The notes under the pieces were generated by a model that did no database searches, was not told where the DNA came from, and worked only from the letters and a program-made list of their open reading frames with translations. Shown here piece after piece: positions 16,654 through 25,410 of a stretch of DNA of 64,000 nucleotides; the first letter of the stretch is position 1, and each line of letters begins with the position of its first letter. The DNA comes from Candidatus Thioglobus autotrophicus (GTDB lineage: Bacteria; Pseudomonadota; Gammaproteobacteria; PS1; Pseudothioglobaceae): assembly GCF_001293165.1 (NCBI RefSeq), contig NZ_CP010552.1:806001-870000 (forward strand). Direction: 5' to 3'. The translations under genes were made by a program, and so were the position numbers.

Positions 16654-17364
16654 TTAAGTTTTTGTAATATAAAACCTACCAGTATAGTGTTTACTGACAC
16701 TTGTATTTTTTTCATTACAAAACTCATCTATCGCTATTTTAGCGCCTGGCCACTTTTTGGCATCCTTGCCAAAATCATATTCATCAAGCAAGATTATTGC
16801 ATTATCTTGAAGTAATGGCCAAAAGAATTCTAAAATCGCCTTTGTAGGCTCGTAAATATCTACATCTAGATTTAAAAGGGAAACAGGTGATTCATCATAA
16901 TATTCAAATGAATCAGGTATCCAGCCTTTGATAAGAGAGATGTCATTATCATCTAAATTTTGAGCACCTAGATCAATAAGATTTTGCTTTACCCAATCAA
17001 CTGTAAATTTTGCATATTTTTTATTATAGCGATCATATGAACTAGAAAAAATACTGCCATCCTTTGAATTTGGTGAAGAGAATCCCTCAAATGAGTCAAA
17101 TCCCCATATCTTTCTCGAGCAATTAAACTCCTTTTGTAGATTTTTAAAGAATGCTAAAGTTCCTCCTCCAGCAACTCCACATTCAACAATATTTCCAGAA
17201 ATAGAAATTGTTTTCATAAACATTTCGTAGTGAAAAAGACGTCTAATTTGACTAGGTGATAGTCCTGACCAAAATTTCTCAACATTATCACTATCTTTTA
17301 ATGATATTTTATATCCTAATTTGTCAAAAAAAATATATATAGCTTTCTTTACGAATTTTTTCAT
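16654..17364 (-). CDS. TylF/MycF-type SAM-dependent O-methyltransferase
   Basis: The 236-residue protein matches the macrocin-O-methyltransferase (TylF) family, which methylates hydroxyls on sugars or polyketide/saccharide chains with SAM and a metal ion. Seen are the SAM motif IVECGVAGGGTLAFF, the IWGFDSFEGFS block, and the metal/substrate region NLDVDIYEPTKAILEFFWPLL followed by DEYDFGKDAKKWPGAKIAIDEF. No glycosyltransferase or polyketide gene is nearby. It is cargo near the right end of the island, AT-rich and unlike neighbouring core genes. Substrate unknown; modification of surface polysaccharide is a reasonable guess. Confidence 0.75.
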   Translation of the reverse strand: MKKFVKKAIYIFFDKLGYKISLKDSDNVEKFWSGLSPSQIRRLFHYEMFMKTISISGNIVECGVAGGGTLAFFKNLQKEFNCSRKIWGFDSFEGFSSPNSKDGSIFSSSYDRYNKKYAKFTVDWVKQNLIDLGAQNLDDNDISLIKGWIPDSFEYYDESPVSLLNLDVDIYEPTKAILEFFWPLLQDNAIILLDEYDFGKDAKKWPGAKIAIDEFCNEKNTSVSKHYTGRFYITKT

Positions 17365-17670
17365 ATCTTATCTAATAAAACAATTTAAATATATTTTAAC
17401 TCATTTAGAAATTAAAGTTTTGTTAAAAATGTGAGGGAGAGTATATAAATACTACTGTTATATCGATTGGGCTCCCCCACTAGGTATCAAAGTCTAAATA
17501 AATATGCGAGTGATGGTGGTTATTTATCGTTATAAATCAATGAGTTAACTAGTAAATAATTGGTAGATATATATTAAATATATAATTATCACAGTTAATC
17601 CTACTGGTAGCCATATGGTAGCCCAAGTATTATTTTGATTTAAGTGAAATGGCTTAAAGCCTTTAAATAG
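17365..17670. other. Noncoding right-end segment of the island
   Basis: No gene is seen. The segment is AT-rich and has an imperfect inverted repeat GTGAGGGA / TCCCCCAC (about 17430-17482). The right island-end repeat lies at 17606-17625. No integrase gene or remnant is recognisable here, although this is where one would be expected beside an attachment site. Confidence 0.4.
17606..17625 (-). repeat. Island-end repeat, right (inverted GGTAGCC pair)
   Basis: GGTAGCCATATGGTAGCCCA matches the reverse complement of the left-end repeat at 11312-11331 in 17 of 20 positions. It lies 46 bases inside the inverted tRNA copy, comparable to the 45 bases between the tRNA and the left repeat. Confidence 0.5.
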
Positions 17671-17721
17671 ATGGTGGTTATAGGTGGACTTGAACCACCG
17701 ACCCCGGCATTATGAATGCTG
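17671..17721 (-). repeat. Inverted copy of the tRNA-Met 3' half (attachment-like site)
   Basis: On the minus strand these 51 bases match 11217-11267 (anticodon arm, T-arm, acceptor 3' strand, ACCA) with one difference, T to C, which breaks a base pair in the anticodon stem. No tRNA 5' half is attached, so it is not a functional tRNA. The orientation is opposite to that expected for a simple integrase-made direct duplication. Confidence 0.9.
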
Positions 17722-17755
17722 AGGTCGGTGGCTCAAGCTTGCCTATATCCACCAT
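17715..17755 (+). repeat. Degenerate direct copy of the tRNA-Met 3' end, back to back with the inverted copy
   Basis: These 41 bases match the tRNA-Met 3' end (11227-11267) in about 34 positions, in direct orientation. Together with the inverted copy they make an imperfect palindrome of roughly 39-bp arms centred on the anticodon-loop sequence. The stop codon and last codons of nhaA lie inside this copy. Confidence 0.65.
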
Positions 17756-19107
17756 CTGTTTGAGCGTCTCTTTTCAGAGGTGCTTTTTGCCACATATCTA
17801 AGCCATAAAAATCCAGATAATCCAGCAAACAAGGAAGCTAATAAAATTCCAACTTTGGCTTGAAAAATGAGTTCAGGAGTTTTTAGAAATGCCAGGTCTG
17901 CTATAAATATAGACATGGTGAAGCCAATACCGCCTAAAAGTGCGATGCCAAAAATTTGACTCATGCTACTTTGATCTGGAAGTTTGGCGATTTTTAATTT
18001 TATAGCGAGCCAAGAAACGCCAAATATTCCAACTACTTTTCCTAAAATAAGGCCTAAGATAATTCCCATTGATATGGGTTCAATAATAACAGCGCCAATC
18101 GAACTGAAATCTATCGCAATACCTGCGTTGGCTAGTGCAAATAAAGGGATAACTACTAAAGCGACTGGAAGGTGTAAGTCGTGTTCAAGCCTGGCAGCTG
18201 GAGATCTGACAGCATTAATTTTATCCTGCAGATTGATGAGAATGGCCTTTTGATTTTCATGCAGCATGTGGTTTTCACATGGGGGATACTTGTCATATTT
18301 ATCGAGTAATTCTTTAGTATCTTTAGAGAGACTTGAGGAAGTGTGTTTGGGTTTTGAAGGGACTGCCATGGCAGCAATAACGCCTGCAATAGTCGCATGA
18401 ACGCCCGACTCAAACACAAAGAACCACATGAGAGTGCCCATGACAAAATAAGGCAAAATCATATGAATACCAAAACGATTAAAGATGACTAAAATTAAAA
18501 AAGCAACACCAGATAAGGCGAGCGGCACAACGTGAATTTGATCGGTATAAAATACTGCAATCACTAAAACCGCGCCTAGGTCATCAACAATGGCCAGTGC
18601 AACTAAAAATGTTACCAATGCTGTAGAGACTCTTTTGCCTAATAGGACTAATACACTAATTGCAAAGGCGATGTCTGTCGCCATAGGCACCCCCCAACCG
18701 CCGGAGCCAATCTCGCCTACATTGAGGCTGAGATATATTAATGCAGGAAAAACCATGCCGCCAATAGCGGCCATAATAGGCAGGGCTGCTACTTTTATAT
18801 TTGACAATTCTCCTACTAAGATTTCTCTTTTTATCTCTAGTCCAATCATAAAAAAGAATAAAGTCATCAGACCGTCGTTGATCCAATGATGAATGCTGTG
18901 TGATAGCTTCCATGAACCAATATTAAGATCTATTTTTGTATGGAATAGATGTTCGTAGTTTTCTGTTAATGGCGTATTGGCTAAAATTAATGCTAATACC
19001 GTCATAAACATTAAGATTTTTCCAGTTGTGGTTTGGGCATGAATAAAATGCTCAAACGGTGTTGAGATTTTCTCAAAGGCCTTTTCCCATGGGGCGTATA
19101 ACTTCAT
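17743..19107 (-). CDS. nhaA: Na+/H+ antiporter NhaA
   Basis: NhaA exchanges sodium for protons across the inner membrane, important for salt and pH homeostasis in marine cells. The 454-residue protein is strongly hydrophobic with about 12 predicted helices. It has the ion-binding double Asp in VALAIVDDLGAVLVIAVFY, the N-terminal HHWINDGLMTLFFFMIGLEIKRE segment in two parts, and HATIAGVIAAMAVP. A hydrophilic insertion of about 60 residues (about 250-310) is common in one NhaA subset. The last codons (Asn-Arg-Trp-Trp-Ile) are read from the degenerate tRNA-Met copy, so island insertion appears to have changed the C-terminus. Confidence 0.95.
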   Translation of the reverse strand: MKLYAPWEKAFEKISTPFEHFIHAQTTTGKILMFMTVLALILANTPLTENYEHLFHTKIDLNIGSWKLSHSIHHWINDGLMTLFFFMIGLEIKREILVGELSNIKVAALPIMAAIGGMVFPALIYLSLNVGEIGSGGWGVPMATDIAFAISVLVLLGKRVSTALVTFLVALAIVDDLGAVLVIAVFYTDQIHVVPLALSGVAFLILVIFNRFGIHMILPYFVMGTLMWFFVFESGVHATIAGVIAAMAVPSKPKHTSSSLSKDTKELLDKYDKYPPCENHMLHENQKAILINLQDKINAVRSPAARLEHDLHLPVALVVIPLFALANAGIAIDFSSIGAVIIEPISMGIILGLILGKVVGIFGVSWLAIKLKIAKLPDQSSMSQIFGIALLGGIGFTMSIFIADLAFLKTPELIFQAKVGILLASLFAGLSGFLWLRYVAKSTSEKRRSNRWWI

Positions 19108-19226
19108 TTTATCTCACTTAAATTTGTATTGTAAATAGGACTTTATAATACCTAATGAATTAATAAGTTTGGGTTATCCTATTTTTTTAGGGAGAAACCC
19201 CGTTACATCAACGCCCAGCGCCAGCC

Positions 19227-19255
19227 TTGAAATTTTCCTAGTTTCTGAGTATAAT
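19227..19255 (+). promoter_or_regulatory. Sigma-70-type promoter for tkt
   Basis: TTGAAA (19227-19232) and a perfect TATAAT (19250-19255) are separated by 17 bases and lie 30 bases before the tkt ATG. A good AAGGAAAT ribosome site follows. Confidence 0.75.
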
Positions 19256-19285
19256 TGCTCTCTTTTGCATTCAAGGAAATTTAAT

Positions 19286-21265
19286 ATGCCATCACGCAGA
19301 GATCTAGCAAACGCGATTCGCGCCCTAAGTATGGACGCCGTTCAAAAAGCCAATTCAGGCCACCCAGGTGCACCAATGGGCATGGCAGATATTGCTGAAG
19401 TGCTTTGGAACGACCATATGAAGTACAACCCAACTAGCTCTAAGTGGGCTGATCGCGATCGTTTTGTTTTATCAAATGGCCACGGTTCAATGTTGATGTA
19501 TTCGTTACTACATTTAACGGGTTTCGAATTAAGAATGGATGATATTAAAGATTTCCGTCAATTACACGCTAAAACTGCAGGCCACCCTGAGTATGGTTAT
19601 GCTGAAGGTATTGAAACGACAACGGGCCCATTAGGCCAAGGTATCACTAATGCTGTTGGTATGGCAATTGCTGAGCGCACATTAGGCGCACAATTTAACA
19701 AGCCGGGTCATACGATTGTTGATCACCACACCTATGCCTTCATGGGCGACGGTTGTTTAATGGAAGGTTTGTCACATGAATCATGTGCAATGGCTGGCAC
19801 ATTAGGTTTGGGCAAGTTAATTGCATTCTGGGATGATAACGATATTTCAATTGATGGCCATATTGGTGATTGGATGGAAAAAGGCGTTCCAGGACGTTTT
19901 AATTCATACGATTGGCATGTTGTTGCTGTTGATGGTCATGATGCAGATGCAATCAGCAAAGCAATTACTGAGGCTAAGGCTGTTACTGATAAGCCATCTT
20001 TAATCTGTTGTAAGACAGTTATTGGCTTTGGTTCACCAAATTTATCTGGCACACACGATTGTCACGGCGCGCCATTAGGTGACGAAGAAATTGCAGCAAC
20101 ACGTAAAGAATTAGGCTGGGATTCAGCACCATTCGAGATTCCTGCTGACATCTACGCAGGTTGGGACCATAAAGAGCAAGGCGCTACTGATGAAGCAGCT
20201 TGGAATGATGCTTTTGCAGCATACAAGGCTGAGTTCCCTGCAGATGCAGCTGAATTTGAGCGTCGTATGGCCGGTGATTTACCAGCTAACTTTGAAATGG
20301 AAATGGATAAGTTCATTGCTAAGACTCAAGAAGAGATGCCAAAGATTGCTTCTCGTCAAGCATCACAAAAAGCTATTGAGGCAATGGGGCCATTACTACC
20401 AGAAATGTTTGGTGGCTCAGCTGACTTAACCGGTTCTAACCTAACCAACTGGTCAGGTACGGTTAAGGTTAATGCAGACAATGCTAATGGTAACTACATG
20501 TCATGGGGTGTGCGCGAGTTTGGTATGGCACACATGATGAACGGTATGGTTCTGCATGGTGGCTTTAAAGTTTACGGTGCAACCTTCTTCATGTTTATGG
20601 AGTTCATGCGTAATGCACTACGTATGTCTGCCTTAATGAAGATCGGCACGATTTACGTTTACACACATGATTCTATTGGCTTGGGCGAAGATGGTCCAAC
20701 ACACCAGCCAGTTGAGCAACTAGCAACAATGAGAGTTATTCCTAACTTTGAAACGTGGAGAGGTTGTGATGCAACTGAGTCTGCTGTTTCATGGAAAGAG
20801 GCAGTTATTAGAGATAACGGCCCAACTGCTTTAGTATTCTCACGTCAGGCGCTAGCGCCAAACGAGCGAACAGCTGAGCAAGTGGCTAATATCTCGAAAG
20901 GTGGTTATGTACTTAAAGACTGTGCTGGAACACCTGATGTTGTCATAATTGCAACGGGTTCAGAAGTTGGCTTAGCGGTTGAATCTGCAGCAGCGTCAAG
21001 CAAAAATGTTCGTGTTGTTTCTATGCCTTGTCCTGAAAGATTTGATAAGCAAGACGGCGAATACAAAGAAAGTGTTTTACCAACAGGTGTTAAGCGTGTT
21101 GCAATTGAAGCTAGTATTGACAATGGTTGGTACAAATATGTTGGTTTAGATGGCGCTATCGTTGGTATGAAATCATTCGGTGAGTCTGCACCAGCAGATC
21201 AATTATTTAAAGAATTTGGCTTCACAGTAGAAAATGTTGTAAACACTATTGATGGGCTTTTTTAA
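19286..21265 (+). CDS. tkt: Transketolase
   Basis: Transketolase moves two-carbon units between sugar phosphates in the pentose phosphate pathway and the Calvin cycle, with thiamine diphosphate and a divalent metal. The 659-residue protein shows [13 protein letters not shown] near the N-terminus, the ThDP-binding GDGCLMEG...[10 protein letters not shown] block (about 155-190), and the pyrimidine-domain motif [15 protein letters not shown]. The frame is open upstream to 19169, but that part overlaps the promoter and has no homology; the ATG at 19286 has a ribosome site and gives the normal N-terminus. It leads the tkt-gap-pgk-pyk-fba run. Confidence 0.97.
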   Translation: MPSRRDLANAIRALSMDAVQKANSGHPGAPMGMADIAEVLWNDHMKYNPTSSKWADRDRFVLSNGHGSMLMYSLLHLTGFELRMDDIKDFRQLHAKTAGHPEYGYAEGIETTTGPLGQGITNAVGMAIAERTLGAQFNKPGHTIVDHHTYAFMGDGCLMEGLSHESCAMAGTLGLGKLIAFWDDNDISIDGHIGDWMEKGVPGRFNSYDWHVVAVDGHDADAISKAITEAKAVTDKPSLICCKTVIGFGSPNLSGTHDCHGAPLGDEEIAATRKELGWDSAPFEIPADIYAGWDHKEQGATDEAAWNDAFAAYKAEFPADAAEFERRMAGDLPANFEMEMDKFIAKTQEEMPKIASRQASQKAIEAMGPLLPEMFGGSADLTGSNLTNWSGTVKVNADNANGNYMSWGVREFGMAHMMNGMVLHGGFKVYGATFFMFMEFMRNALRMSALMKIGTIYVYTHDSIGLGEDGPTHQPVEQLATMRVIPNFETWRGCDATESAVSWKEAVIRDNGPTALVFSRQALAPNERTAEQVANISKGGYVLKDCAGTPDVVIIATGSEVGLAVESAAASSKNVRVVSMPCPERFDKQDGEYKESVLPTGVKRVAIEASIDNGWYKYVGLDGAIVGMKSFGESAPADQLFKEFGFTVENVVNTIDGLF

Positions 21266-21322
21266 AGACGGCTGTTGTGGCAGTTGTTCTTAATTTTATT
21301 AACAAAGTAAAGGAGTAGAAAA

Positions 21323-22318
21323 ATGACAATTAAAGTAGGTATTAACGGTTTTGGTCGTATTGGCCGCATGGCATTTCGTGCAATTAAAAAGGACTTCCCT
21401 GAATTAGAAGTAGTCGGTATTAACGACTTATTAGAAAATGATTACTTAGCATACATGCTTAAGTACGATACAGCACAAGGTCGTTTTGACGGTGAAGTAG
21501 CGGTTGAAGGAAACAACTTTATTATCGATGGCAAGAAAGTTCGTCTTTCAGCTGAGCGTAATCCTGCAGACCTTAAGTGGGATGAAATTGGTGCAGAGAT
21601 CGTCATCGATTGTACGGGTTTCTTCTTAACTGAAGAGTCTTGTCAGGCACACATTGATGCGGGTGCTAAGAAAGTTGTTCAATCAGCGCCTTCTAAAGAT
21701 GGTACGCCAATGTTTGTATACGGTGTAAACCACGAAGAATACGCAGGTCAAGCAATCGTTTCAGCAGCTTCTTGTACAACTAACTGTCTAGCGCCAATTG
21801 CAAAAGTTATCGACGATAACTGGGGCTTAAAGCGTGGTTTAATGACGACGGTTCACGCATCTACTGCAACGCAGAAGACTGTTGACGGTCCTTCAATGAA
21901 AGATTGGAGAGGTGGACGTGCAGTATTTGAGAACATCATTCCTTCATCAACAGGTGCTGCTAAGGCAGTAGGCGTGGTATTGCCTAAGCTTAACGGCAAA
22001 TTAACAGGTATGGCTTTCCGTATTCCTTCGGTTGACGTTTCGGTTGTTGATCTAACTTGTGAGTTAGATAAGCCTGCAACTTACGAAGAAATTTGTGCAG
22101 CCATGAAAGAAGCTTCTGAAGGTTCTATGAAAGGCACATTAGGTTATACAGAAGAAGCGGTTGTTTCTTCTGACTTCCGTGGCATTAGCCAATCTTCAAT
22201 CTTTGATGCTGGTGCAGGTATTGCGCTAGACGATACGTTTGTAAAGGTTGTGTCTTGGTACGATAATGAGTATGGTTACACATGTAACATGCTTCGTTTA
22301 GTACAGCACGTAGCTTAA
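21323..22318 (+). CDS. gap: Glyceraldehyde-3-phosphate dehydrogenase, type I
   Basis: GAPDH interconverts glyceraldehyde-3-phosphate and 1,3-bisphosphoglycerate, working in glycolysis and, in reverse, in the Calvin cycle. The 331-residue protein has the NAD(P)-binding start [17 protein letters not shown], the catalytic motif [10 protein letters not shown] with Cys151 as nucleophile, and the C-terminal [13 protein letters not shown]. An Asn-Asp pair after the second strand (GINDLLEN) is the pattern of NAD-preferring enzymes, though NADP use is not excluded. AAAGGAG precedes the ATG. It follows tkt by 57 bases. Confidence 0.97.
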   Translation: MTIKVGINGFGRIGRMAFRAIKKDFPELEVVGINDLLENDYLAYMLKYDTAQGRFDGEVAVEGNNFIIDGKKVRLSAERNPADLKWDEIGAEIVIDCTGFFLTEESCQAHIDAGAKKVVQSAPSKDGTPMFVYGVNHEEYAGQAIVSAASCTTNCLAPIAKVIDDNWGLKRGLMTTVHASTATQKTVDGPSMKDWRGGRAVFENIIPSSTGAAKAVGVVLPKLNGKLTGMAFRIPSVDVSVVDLTCELDKPATYEEICAAMKEASEGSMKGTLGYTEEAVVSSDFRGISQSSIFDAGAGIALDDTFVKVVSWYDNEYGYTCNMLRLVQHVA

Positions 22319-22359
22319 TATTTAAAACAACGGCTTGCTTAGGCGGGCCGTGTTTTTAT

Positions 22360-22749
22360 ATGCCAGATTTAATCATCAAAGACTCTCAACTTAGTGTTGA
22401 AGAAGTCATTGAAAAATTAAAAGAAGCAGTTCCAAACAATAAGTTTGGAATTTTGCATTCTTACGATATTAAACAAACACTGGCTGGAAAAGGCCAAGTA
22501 TTGGCAGAAGAGTGCCATGTGTTTGAAATTTGCAACCCAGTGGTGGCAAAGAATATCCTCGAGAAGGATATGAATTTGGCAAGTGTTTTACCTTGTCGAA
22601 TTTCGGTATATACAATGGATGGCGCCACTAAAGTAGGAATGGCGTCACCCACTAAACATATTGCTCAATTGACGGATTTAGATTTATCTCTAATCATCGA
22701 TCCAGTTGAGCAAGCATTGATCAACATTGTTGATCAGTCAATTGCATAA
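22360..22749 (+). CDS. DUF302 family protein
   Basis: The 129-residue soluble protein carries a DUF302 domain: FGILHSYDIKQTLAGKG, then VFEICNPVVAKNILEKD and LPCRISVYTMDG in the usual order and spacing. The function of DUF302 is not established. DUF302 proteins often occur in sulfur-oxidising bacteria and some are linked to sulfur or redox stress, but that link is weak. It lies inside the carbon metabolism run, 41 bases after gap and 17 before pgk, so it is probably co-transcribed. No signal peptide is present, placing it in the cytoplasm. Confidence 0.8.
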   Translation: MPDLIIKDSQLSVEEVIEKLKEAVPNNKFGILHSYDIKQTLAGKGQVLAEECHVFEICNPVVAKNILEKDMNLASVLPCRISVYTMDGATKVGMASPTKHIAQLTDLDLSLIIDPVEQALINIVDQSIA

Positions 22750-22766
22750 ATAACTAGGAGAAAAGA

Positions 22767-23930
22767 ATGTCAGTTATCAATTTATCAGATCTAGATCTAA
22801 GCTCTAAAAAAGTCTTAATTCGTCAAGATTTAAACGTCCCTATTAAAGACGGTGTTGTTACCAGCGATAAGCGTATTAAGGCTTCTGTGCCAACTATTAA
22901 GATGGCTATGAAGCAAGGCGCAAAAGTGCTACTTATGTCGCACCGTGGTCGCCCGACTGAAGGTGAATATAGTGATGAGTTTACTTTGCAGCCAGTGGCA
23001 GATCGCTTAACAGAAATCTTAGGCGTAACAGTGCGTTTAGAAAAAGATTGGTTAAATGGTGTTGAGATGAATGACGGTGAAGTAGTTTTATGTGAGAACG
23101 TCCGTTTTAATGAAGGCGAAATGGCAAATGACGACGCACTATCAAAGCAAATGGCTGCGATGTGTGACATCTTTGCCATGGATGCATTTGGTACGGCGCA
23201 CCGTGCGCAGGCTTCTACACATGGTGTAGCCAAGTATGCGCCAATTGCTTGTTCTGGTCCGCTACTTTCAGGCGAGCTTGAAGCATTAGGCAAGGCACTC
23301 GATAATCCTAAGCGTCCAATGGTGGCGATTGTTGGTGGCTCTAAGGTGTCAACCAAGCTAACCGTATTAGAATCTTTATCTAAAATTGTTGATCAATTGG
23401 TTGTTGGTGGCGGTATTGCCAATACTTTCATTGCGGCTCAAGGCCACAATGTGGGCAAATCATTATGTGAAAACGACCTTATTCCTACTGCACAAAAATT
23501 AATGAAGGACTGTGAAATTCCTGTTCCTACAGACGTTGTTTGTGGCAAAGAGTTTTCTGAGACAGCTGCAGCTGAAACTAAGAATGCAAATGAAGTGGTT
23601 GATGACGATATGATTTTTGATATTGGTCCAAATTCAGCACAAGAATTAGCAGATATTATGAAAAATGCTGGCACAATCGTTTGGAATGGTCCAGTAGGCG
23701 TGTTCGAGTTCGATCAGTTTGAAGGTGGTACAAAAACAATTGCAATGGCAATTGCTGAGTCTGATGCGTTTTCAATTGCAGGTGGTGGCGATACACTAGC
23801 GGCAGTTGATAAATATGATATTGAAGACAAGGTTAGCTACATCTCAACTGGCGGCGGCGCATTCTTAGAATTCTTAGAAGGTAAAAAATTACCAGCAGTA
23901 GAAATTCTAGAGCAAAGAGCGGCGGAGTAA
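22767..23930 (+). CDS. pgk: Phosphoglycerate kinase
   Basis: Pgk transfers phosphate between 1,3-bisphosphoglycerate and ADP, running toward 1,3-bisphosphoglycerate during carbon fixation. The 387-residue protein has the N-terminal [15 protein letters not shown], the substrate Arg motif SHRGRPT, and the C-terminal nucleotide domain with [10 protein letters not shown] and [29 protein letters not shown]. Length fits the bacterial family. An AGGAGAAAAG ribosome site precedes it. Its last codons contain GGAG, which serves the pyk start 4 bases beyond the stop. Confidence 0.97.
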   Translation: MSVINLSDLDLSSKKVLIRQDLNVPIKDGVVTSDKRIKASVPTIKMAMKQGAKVLLMSHRGRPTEGEYSDEFTLQPVADRLTEILGVTVRLEKDWLNGVEMNDGEVVLCENVRFNEGEMANDDALSKQMAAMCDIFAMDAFGTAHRAQASTHGVAKYAPIACSGPLLSGELEALGKALDNPKRPMVAIVGGSKVSTKLTVLESLSKIVDQLVVGGGIANTFIAAQGHNVGKSLCENDLIPTAQKLMKDCEIPVPTDVVCGKEFSETAAAETKNANEVVDDDMIFDIGPNSAQELADIMKNAGTIVWNGPVGVFEFDQFEGGTKTIAMAIAESDAFSIAGGGDTLAAVDKYDIEDKVSYISTGGGAFLEFLEGKKLPAVEILEQRAAE

Positions 23931-23933
23931 AGC

Positions 23934-25382
23934 TTGATCAGAAGAACTAAAATATTAGCAACTCTAGGTCCGGCAACAGATAGACCAGGAGTTTTAGATA
24001 GTATTCTGGCAGCGGGCGTCAATGTCGTGCGCGTGAACTTTTCCCATGGCTCTGAAGCAGAGCATTTGGGCCGGGTTAAAGCGGTTCGTGACTGGGCGCA
24101 TGCAAACGATACTTATATTGGTGTACTGATGGACCTTCAAGGTCCTAAGATTCGCACCGCATCTTTTAAAGATGGTATAAAAATTACCTTAAATAATGGT
24201 GATCATTTTGCGCTTGATGCGGATCAGGATGAATTATCAGGCGATCAGGCTTCTGTTGGTATTGCTTATAAAACACTACCTCAAGAGGTTAAGCCAGGCA
24301 ATATTTTAATCCTGGATGACGGAAAAATTGTTCTACAAGTAAGCAGTATCGACGGTAATAAGATTAACACTCTGGTTACTCAGGGCGGTATCTTGTCTGA
24401 TAAGAAAGGTATTAATTTACGTGGTGGCGGCTTGTCTGCTAATGCGCTTACTGAAAAAGACAAAAAAGATATCTTTACGGCTGCAAAAGCTAAAGCTGAC
24501 TATGTTGCTTTATCATTCCCGATTAATGGTGATGATGTTCGTGAAACTAAAGCCTTACTCTCTAAAGCGGGTTGTGAAGCAGGCGTTATCTCAAAAATTG
24601 AGCGTGCAGAGTCGTTAGAAAAAGACACCATTCTTGATATTATTAATGAATCTGCCGGCATTATGGTGGCACGTGGTGATTTGGGTGTTGAAATTGGTGA
24701 TGCACAACTACCAGCACAACAAAAACGCCTCATTCAAATGGCGCGAGCGAATGATCGCATTGTTATTACTGCGACGCAAATGCTTGAGTCCATGATTGAA
24801 AATCCAATCCCAACACGAGCCGAAGTTTTTGACGTGGCTAATGCGGTACTTGATGGTACTGATGCGGTGATGCTGTCAGCAGAAACAGCAGCTGGAAATT
24901 TTCCTGAAAATGCAGTACGCACTATGGCAGAAGTTTGCCTTGAAGCAGAGAAAAATCCAATTGCCAAAGAGTCACATCATCGATTGAATGAGTCGTTTGA
25001 GTATATTGATGAAACTATTGCTATGAGTGCTATGTACGCCGCTAATCATTTAGGGGCAAAGATTGTAGTATCGTTGACTCAGACTGGAAAGACGGCCATG
25101 TGGATGTCTCGAATTAGCTCAGGTATTTCAATTTATGCGATGTCAGACAATATTCAGACGTTGCGCAAGGTTACTCTGTATCGTGGCGTATATCCATGCA
25201 GTATTGATAAAGACACCAGCTCAGAATGGTCAGATGTTAACCAAAAAGTTATTGATACACTGATAAAAAACAGTGTTGTTGAGGATAGAGATTTGGTAGT
25301 ATTGACCAAAGGAATGTATAAAGATAAATCAGGTGGAACCAACATGATGAAGATCCTTCGTGTCGGCGATGCTAACTATTAA
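23934..25382 (+). CDS. pyk: Pyruvate kinase (TTG start)
   Basis: Pyruvate kinase makes pyruvate and ATP from phosphoenolpyruvate and ADP. The 482-residue protein has RRTKILATLGPATD at the start, LMDLQGPKIRT, the catalytic ISKIERAESLEKD, ARGDLGVEIG, and the signature ATQMLESMIENPIPTRAE, DGTDAVMLSAETA, plus a full C-terminal domain. The start is TTG: no in-frame ATG exists near the conserved N-terminus, and GGAG inside the pgk 3' end is placed six bases before. This is a low-efficiency start in a coupled arrangement, which may keep pyruvate kinase low relative to pgk. Confidence 0.95.
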   Translation: MIRRTKILATLGPATDRPGVLDSILAAGVNVVRVNFSHGSEAEHLGRVKAVRDWAHANDTYIGVLMDLQGPKIRTASFKDGIKITLNNGDHFALDADQDELSGDQASVGIAYKTLPQEVKPGNILILDDGKIVLQVSSIDGNKINTLVTQGGILSDKKGINLRGGGLSANALTEKDKKDIFTAAKAKADYVALSFPINGDDVRETKALLSKAGCEAGVISKIERAESLEKDTILDIINESAGIMVARGDLGVEIGDAQLPAQQKRLIQMARANDRIVITATQMLESMIENPIPTRAEVFDVANAVLDGTDAVMLSAETAAGNFPENAVRTMAEVCLEAEKNPIAKESHHRLNESFEYIDETIAMSAMYAANHLGAKIVVSLTQTGKTAMWMSRISSGISIYAMSDNIQTLRKVTLYRGVYPCSIDKDTSSEWSDVNQKVIDTLIKNSVVEDRDLVVLTKGMYKDKSGGTNMMKILRVGDANY

Positions 25383-25410
25383 AAAAAAGTAATCAAGTAA
25401 AGGAGAAAAT

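Noticed and set aside
16579-16815. Open frame of 78 codons on the plus strand preceded by an AGAAGG motif
   Set aside because: Two thirds of it lies antisense to the well supported methyltransferase gene and its later part has no protein-like pattern. Only the first 25 codons could be a lost gene start.
11270-17670. Integrase gene expected for the island
   Set aside because: All frames across the island were considered. No tyrosine or serine recombinase motif (Arg-His-x-x-Arg-Tyr or N-terminal Ser) was found apart from the IS3 OrfB fragment.
17671-17755. A tRNA-Met call on the minus strand
   Set aside because: Only the 3' half is present. The 5' part is an inverse copy of the same half, so no acceptor or D-arm pairing is possible.
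19169-19285. Upstream extension of tkt
   Set aside because: It covers the promoter and has no transketolase similarity; the ATG at 19286 has a ribosome site.
22325-22356. Hairpin between gap and the DUF302 gene as a terminator
   Set aside because: The stem is only about 5 bp with a bulge. It may act as a weak attenuator at best.
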